From a virus: a stretch of DNA of 20,302 nucleotides. The stretch is from positions 1-20,302 of IMG/VR virus record IMGVR_UViG_3300006802_000792. One strand, 5' to 3'. How positions within the stretch are numbered: position 1 is the first letter of the stretch; each line of letters begins with the position of its first letter. Positions 16,136-20,302 of the stretch are shown piece after piece. The position numbers and the translations under genes were made by a program. The notes under the pieces were generated by a model that did no database searches, was not told where the DNA came from, and worked only from the letters and a program-made list of their open reading frames with translations.

Positions 16136-16735
16136 CTATTTATTCAAAATCTCAACCAATTCACCATTGGTCTGAACATTATTATTATACATTGTTTGAA
16201 TTTCGTTTTTATACGTTACAGTCCAGGCAGGGATAATTTCAGGCATAATAATAATAAGTTGTGTTACAATGGATCTATCTGGATTATATGAGTCGTATGA
16301 TAAAATCATTTTTTCAAATTCTAAATTATCTTTTAAATATACTGCCAGATCAAATGTTTTTTCATGTGCAATATTACCATTTAAATCTCTTAATTCATAA
16401 ACAACAGCTCTACCTTTACTTTTTAGATCATTGATACTATCAATTTCAATTGTTTCATTTGGAGCTTTTTTATATAAACCCTCTGCAACTACCAATCTAT
16501 ATTCATTAAATTTTGATTGATTGGTCATTACCTTTCTCATAACATTTGCTTGCATAGTGTATTGTTTTGCAATTTTCATTCTTTCATTGTCATCAGAAAT
16601 GTGATTCATATTACTTGCAGAACCGTAACCACCCAAAAATTTAGCCATGGTAACACCAATTGCTAATTTTGTTTTATTAGTAATTTTGGATTGAAATTCA
16701 GGATTATATTCATTTGCAACTTGAAATATAGCCAT
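16136..16735 (-). CDS. Unknown protein in the baseplate cluster (199 residues)
   Basis: I do not recognise this protein. It starts MAIFQVANEYNPEFQSKITN and has a Gly-rich turn LGGYGSAS near 34-41. A helical middle (DDNERMKIAKQYTMQANVMRKVM) is followed by an alternating hydrophobic second half ending MPEIIPAWTVTYKNEIQ and NGELVEILNK. Between the spike gene and gene 25, T4-like phages usually encode a small baseplate protein such as gp53 (196 residues in T4). The length fits, but I cannot see the LYWVLL-type signature of gp53, so I do not assign that name. The start overlaps the spike stop by 1 bp (TAATG) and AAAGAGAG precedes it. It is probably a structural or assembly protein of hub or wedge, by position only. 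Confidence 0.75.
   Translation of the reverse strand: MAIFQVANEYNPEFQSKITNKTKLAIGVTMAKFLGGYGSASNMNHISDDNERMKIAKQYTMQANVMRKVMTNQSKFNEYRLVVAEGLYKKAPNETIEIDSINDLKSKGRAVVYELRDLNGNIAHEKTFDLAVYLKDNLEFEKMILSYDSYNPDRSIVTQLIIIMPEIIPAWTVTYKNEIQTMYNNNVQTNGELVEILNK
16137..16144 (-). promoter_or_regulatory. Possible late-promoter variant before gp25
   Basis: The minus strand reads AATAAATA, one base from the T4 late box TATAAATA. It lies over the stop codon of the upstream gene, 16 bases before the gp25 ATG, with an AGGG ribosome-binding site between. Position is right for a late promoter of genes 25 and 6, but AT-rich sequence makes chance matches likely. Confidence 0.35.
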
Positions 16736-18228
16736 TATACAACTCTCTTTGTAATATCACTATTCGGTAAAGTTTTAGAACCACGAATTGGGGTAGTGCC
16801 TTTATTTACTACACGACCATATCCGTATGGCGGCACTGGATTAATATAATCGGATGATAATTTACCTTCCAATATTTGAGCATTAATAAACGTTTCATTT
16901 CTAAGAGTATTTGGATCTCTTAATTTTGATCTAATTTCTGGAGTAGTTAATTTGCGTTGGCTAATATTATCGTATGGTCTGGATTTATCTACAGTATCTA
17001 ACATTTCACCACCATAATCAATATTTACATCACGGATACCTCTATCACCTTCATACAAATATGAGAGTGCTTCGGCTTCATCAACTCTTGTTACTGCAGT
17101 TGTTGAATTTGTGCCTCCTTGTACTCGTGTTGTGGCATCAACCGCAATATCAGCAGTGGTATCAGTTGCAGCTGTATAACCAGGAGATGATCCAACGTCA
17201 CCATGGAAATCACCATATGATTGACTATGTGCAGTATCAGCATTAATTGCTTGTGTTGCAGTCCCTTGTAAATCTCCATATACAACAGGTATATTCATGT
17301 GCCCGGTTGTTACTTGTGTAACGTTATAAATTGTAGGAACTGTTACTGTATCCCCAATATCTACTGAATGACCTGTGTACATATTATAATTGTGCATAAT
17401 AATATTATCACCCCCAATAACACCCTCATCACCTACAGCCGTTAAATCATCTGCTAATATATTTACATTAACGGATGAAATTAGGATTTCATCTGCAGCG
17501 GTCATACGAAGAGAACTAACATTCGATCCATCATCCGGATCAATATAACCAACAAACAAATTGTGATCACCTTGTGTATAATTATTATTTTCACCTTTTA
17601 CAACAGAAGTGTTATCTCCTAGTGTGGTTGATGATGTATTTTTACCGACAAACTGTGATTTACTTTTTGTGATAGTTGTTTCATGAGAATTTGCAACAGT
17701 TTGTTTATAACTACCCTTAATATTTTCAATGTTATCACCACCTGTTGTGACATTAAAATCGCCTCCAACATTTAAATCAAAATTACCATTTACGGTTAAT
17801 TTTAAATTACCGTGATATACAATTTCCCCATCACCTTCAACAATTACTTTTTGATCTCCACCAGTAATGTGAACTGTATTATTAGTTGAACTTACAATAA
17901 CAGTACCGTCTGCGCGCATTTCAACACCAGCACCAGTACGGTGTTTAAATAATATTCTTTCTGCACCAGGAGTATCATCAATTTCAGTTACGTGACCAGA
18001 AACTGTTTCCCTCACTTGATTTAAAGGATACTGTGTATCTGCTGGCGGTTGTAATCCTAGATTAAGCGCAATGTCTCCACCACCAATATACAAATCATTT
18101 TGCTGTATGTTTCTTGCAGCAAAATTTGTAGATTGTTTATTATAATATTTTACTTTAGGAAATTCATTTCGTGGATCTTTAAATCCATCTTCTAAATTTT
18201 GTCCTAAATCATCTTCGTTTTCAGCCAT
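16735..18228 (-). CDS. 5: gp5-like baseplate central spike without a lysozyme domain
   Basis: A 497-residue spike protein. After about 65 residues of linker comes PLNQVRETVSGHVTEIDDTP (68-87), then GAERILFKHRTGAGVEMRADGTV. This is the typical transition into the triple-stranded beta-helix of gp5C/VgrG-like spikes. The needle follows at about 108-270 with short strands and turns such as GNLKLTVNGNFDLNVGGDFN (140-159). The remainder (about 270-497) has His-containing turns and a Pro/Tyr-rich end (YINPVPPYGYGR, 461-472). In T4, gp5 also has an OB domain and a lysozyme domain; no lysozyme signature is visible here, and the N-terminal segment is too short for it. It would form the membrane-piercing tip under the tail tube. 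Overlap of 1 bp with both neighbours. The spike call is firm; the gp5 symbol is by analogy. Confidence 0.85.
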   Translation of the reverse strand: MAENEDDLGQNLEDGFKDPRNEFPKVKYYNKQSTNFAARNIQQNDLYIGGGDIALNLGLQPPADTQYPLNQVRETVSGHVTEIDDTPGAERILFKHRTGAGVEMRADGTVIVSSTNNTVHITGGDQKVIVEGDGEIVYHGNLKLTVNGNFDLNVGGDFNVTTGGDNIENIKGSYKQTVANSHETTITKSKSQFVGKNTSSTTLGDNTSVVKGENNNYTQGDHNLFVGYIDPDDGSNVSSLRMTAADEILISSVNVNILADDLTAVGDEGVIGGDNIIMHNYNMYTGHSVDIGDTVTVPTIYNVTQVTTGHMNIPVVYGDLQGTATQAINADTAHSQSYGDFHGDVGSSPGYTAATDTTADIAVDATTRVQGGTNSTTAVTRVDEAEALSYLYEGDRGIRDVNIDYGGEMLDTVDKSRPYDNISQRKLTTPEIRSKLRDPNTLRNETFINAQILEGKLSSDYINPVPPYGYGRVVNKGTTPIRGSKTLPNSDITKRVV

Positions 18229-20093
18229 TACTTATTCCACGATTTTGTAACTGGATTATATGTATATCCAGCATCTATTGCTTTTTGTCTAAATCCCTGT
18301 GCTGAATTTAATGCACTTGTTAAGGATGATTCTGTTGAGTTTGCAGCATTACTAAATCCACCTAATAATCCTGTACCAATTTTCATGGCCTCACCAATTA
18401 TACCATCCTTTTGTCTTAGTGCATTACTTGCATTGGAAATTGCATTATTATAATCTGTGGATATTTGTGCAGCATCAATATCTTTTTTAAGTCCTGTTAG
18501 ATTATCTATATTTGCAATATCAGATGCTTTTTTATTAAGGTCTGCAATACTTGGTACTTCACTAGGATCGATAGATGGTGTAACTACTGTAGCAGGTTTT
18601 TTCTCAACTTTTTCTTCTGCAGTATATGGTTCATACAATTCATAATCTTCATCATCGTAAATATTTTCCTTACCAAATTTACTCTTTACATATTCAGCTG
18701 CATCAAATCCTGGATTAGGAGTTTTTTCTTTATTAATTTTATCTAAGGATACTACAGAACCTCCTGGGAAAACTTTAAGAAATGTGTCAGTAATTAAATC
18801 AAATGCTTTCCACTGTTCTGTAGATATTGATTTAATACTCATATATGATCTCCATTTTGGATTTTCAAATGGTTCTGTTGAACCGGCCCAAAATGCTACA
18901 CTGATTACACCTTTTGTCCATTTTGTATCTTCGGTTTTTGCAATAGGTTTTGCTAAAGGTCTACCTCTAAAAACTTTACCATTTCTCAAAATGATATAAT
19001 GTTCTTGGACACCTAAATCAATCGAATTAATGATACCGGAAAATTGTTGAAAAAATCCACTGGAACCTGTACCAAATGCACCACTAAATTGATCTAGTGC
19101 TTGTTGATCTCTTTTCTTTATAAGATCACTATAATTTTCTAAAGTACCATTGAAATTTATAGGAAATTCTAGCCAAGAAGTTACTACAGTTGTTAATTCT
19201 CTATTACACTTTTTTAATTCTAATTCTAATTCTTCTGCTGTATCAACTGGCTCATACTTGTAACTTTTTGTTCCAAATTTCTTTCCGTTTTCAATTGCAT
19301 CAAATGGTGTATCAGAATTACTAACAGAATTACCTATGGCACTTTTGCTTACCGTATTTTTAATATTTGTTGTTCCATCAACATTTACAATGTTTGGATT
19401 TGTTTTTTGTCCCGTAACAGGATCTATTATTTCTGTTGTTTTATCTTTTAATTCTTCACCAACAGTTTTAAATGATTCACCACCAGAAACTGCAGAAGCA
19501 ATGGTTGCAAATAAATTTCCAAATTTTCCACCAAGTGAACCAAATGGATCAATATTAGATGCAATAGGATTATTTAATTTTCTATTATTTTCAGCAACTG
19601 TTTTCTTTACTTCTTTTGATAATTCTGCTTTTTGATCTTTATCGATTGCATTTACAACAAGATTAGGTTGTGATGATGTTTCTGATGAAACACTTTTGAT
19701 TTGACTATCTTGTGCTTTCATTACACCTTTTAATACAGATTTAAATGCAGCAGGACTACCTTGTACTAATGCAATTTTTAATTGACCATTCCCAGATGAT
19801 TTCCCAGTTATTGCGCTTTGTGATGCAGTTTTTGTATTAGTGGTCTCAATTTTTACTGGTCCATCATTAGTTAATTTTGTCATTATAGGACCATCACTTA
19901 CTGTTTGTCCCTCAATAACACTTCCATTTAAGGACTTAAAGCCACCCTTTGTAACACCCTCATCAAGTATTGTTACTGCTTGCACTGCAGCATGATCTGC
20001 TTGTAATTTTTCTCCAGCACTAATATAACCAGACTGATATAAACTATTTGTAAATTGGCTGGTAAAAGCCAACATTTCATTTTTATCGATCAT
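18228..20093 (-). CDS. Baseplate hub-region protein with a degenerate PGRP/amidase-like domain
   Basis: A 621-residue protein. Residues 1-270 are low-complexity, Ser/Thr/Lys-rich, with a Gly-rich patch near 184-206. About 285-475 resembles an Amidase_2/PGRP fold: LTTVVTSWLEF (300-310, where active enzymes have VVHxT), EHYIILRNGKVFRGRPL (364-380, a strong match to HYIIxxDGxIxxGRPL), ISVAFWAG (397-404), TEQWKAFDLI (425-434) and KTPNPGFD (457-464, where active enzymes have KxCPGFD). The zinc ligands expected at these places are absent. The C-terminal 120 residues are Lys/Ala/Ser-rich with helical stretches. It starts in an ATGA overlap with the preceding tail-lysozyme gene (AAGGA upstream) and ends in a 1-bp overlap with the spike, so it is probably a structural part of the hub. 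The fold call is moderate. Confidence 0.7.
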   Translation of the reverse strand: MIDKNEMLAFTSQFTNSLYQSGYISAGEKLQADHAAVQAVTILDEGVTKGGFKSLNGSVIEGQTVSDGPIMTKLTNDGPVKIETTNTKTASQSAITGKSSGNGQLKIALVQGSPAAFKSVLKGVMKAQDSQIKSVSSETSSQPNLVVNAIDKDQKAELSKEVKKTVAENNRKLNNPIASNIDPFGSLGGKFGNLFATIASAVSGGESFKTVGEELKDKTTEIIDPVTGQKTNPNIVNVDGTTNIKNTVSKSAIGNSVSNSDTPFDAIENGKKFGTKSYKYEPVDTAEELELELKKCNRELTTVVTSWLEFPINFNGTLENYSDLIKKRDQQALDQFSGAFGTGSSGFFQQFSGIINSIDLGVQEHYIILRNGKVFRGRPLAKPIAKTEDTKWTKGVISVAFWAGSTEPFENPKWRSYMSIKSISTEQWKAFDLITDTFLKVFPGGSVVSLDKINKEKTPNPGFDAAEYVKSKFGKENIYDDEDYELYEPYTAEEKVEKKPATVVTPSIDPSEVPSIADLNKKASDIANIDNLTGLKKDIDAAQISTDYNNAISNASNALRQKDGIIGEAMKIGTGLLGGFSNAANSTESSLTSALNSAQGFRQKAIDAGYTYNPVTKSWNK

Positions 20094-20302
20094 ACTTCAA
20101 ATCCTTCTAATAATCCCTTTGCAGTAGATTTTCTTTTGGCTATTGTTCCAGTTCCAGTTTTAGGTTTTTCATATTTTCTTGCAAACACCTCTGCTGCTTC
20201 TTCTGCATCTTTTGAATTTTGCAATGGTTTTAAACCAAAATCTTCTGGCACAACAAATAATTCATAATTGATAAAAAGCAATTGTGCATATAAACTATCT
20301 GA
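20090..20302 (-). CDS. Probable phage tail lysozyme, C-terminus (5' end outside the window)
   Basis: The frame is open to the right edge; 70 residues are visible, beginning SDSLYAQLLFINYEL. A TTG at 20281 is an internal Leu rather than a start. The layout recalls the end of the phage tail lysozyme family (PF18013): a QL.F..YEL helix (Gln at about 20282-20284), a spacer, then a DAEEAAEVFARKYEKPKTG segment corresponding to the family's EEA...F..K(Y/F)ERP ending. After it comes a basic, Gly/Thr-rich tail. Such enzymes cut host peptidoglycan during injection and sit on the baseplate hub. The catalytic Glu would lie upstream, outside the window. The stop (TGA) overlaps the next ATG (ATGA), coupling it to the pseudo-amidase and spike genes. 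Confidence 0.6.
   Translation of the reverse strand, partial: SDSLYAQLLFINYELFVVPEDFGLKPLQNSKDAEEAAEVFARKYEKPKTGTGTIAKRKSTAKGLLEGFEV

Noticed and set aside
16136-16735. Naming the 199-residue protein gp53
   Set aside because: Length and neighbourhood fit, but the LYWVLL-like region typical of gp53 is not visible, so the name would rest on position alone.

Overview
The window looks like part of a T4-like myovirus genome, probably one infecting an AT-rich marine bacterium (SAR11/Pelagibacter or Prochlorococcus type). This rests on very AT-rich DNA, almost no intergenic space, a run of recognisable T4-type baseplate genes (gp25, gp6, gp8 and a gp5-like spike), a T4-type late promoter box (TATAAATA), and large marine-myovirus proteins such as a DUF4815-type protein and DSA-repeat fibres. 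The host assignment is inference; the myovirus assignment is strong.

Layout. Positions 2-3284 (+ strand) hold a tightly overlapping gene set: the 3' end of a 2OG-Fe(II) oxygenase, a 37-residue mini-gene, two radical SAM proteins with C-terminal auxiliary-cluster cysteines (SPASM type and a reduced, Twitch-like type), a 132-residue protein of unknown function, and a second 2OG-Fe(II) oxygenase. Every junction from 391 on overlaps, so this is one translationally coupled operon. It is the most unusual part of the window and looks like a peptide- or protein-modification cassette carried by a phage; its substrate is unknown.

Positions 3274-20302 (- strand, transcribed right to left) hold the tail baseplate/fibre region. 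In transcription order: the C-terminus of a probable phage tail lysozyme (cut by the window edge), a 621-residue protein with a PGRP/amidase-like fold that seems to lack its zinc ligands, the gp5-like central spike without a lysozyme domain, an unidentified 199-residue protein, gp25, gp6, a 355-residue structural protein, (late promoter) a 562-residue fibre, gp8 with an insertion, a 1689-residue DUF4815-type structural protein, a 68-residue coiled-coil protein and a 374-residue fibre with a decapeptide DSA repeat. The wall-degrading and membrane-piercing functions that T4 combines in gp5 appear to be divided among separate genes here.

The two transcription units converge and overlap by 11 bp at 3274-3284, inside a perfect 8-bp inverted repeat. 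I found no tRNA, CRISPR array, insertion sequence or integrase. No stretch over 300 bases lacks a gene; the longest gap is 49 bases (12732-12780) and contains the late promoter.
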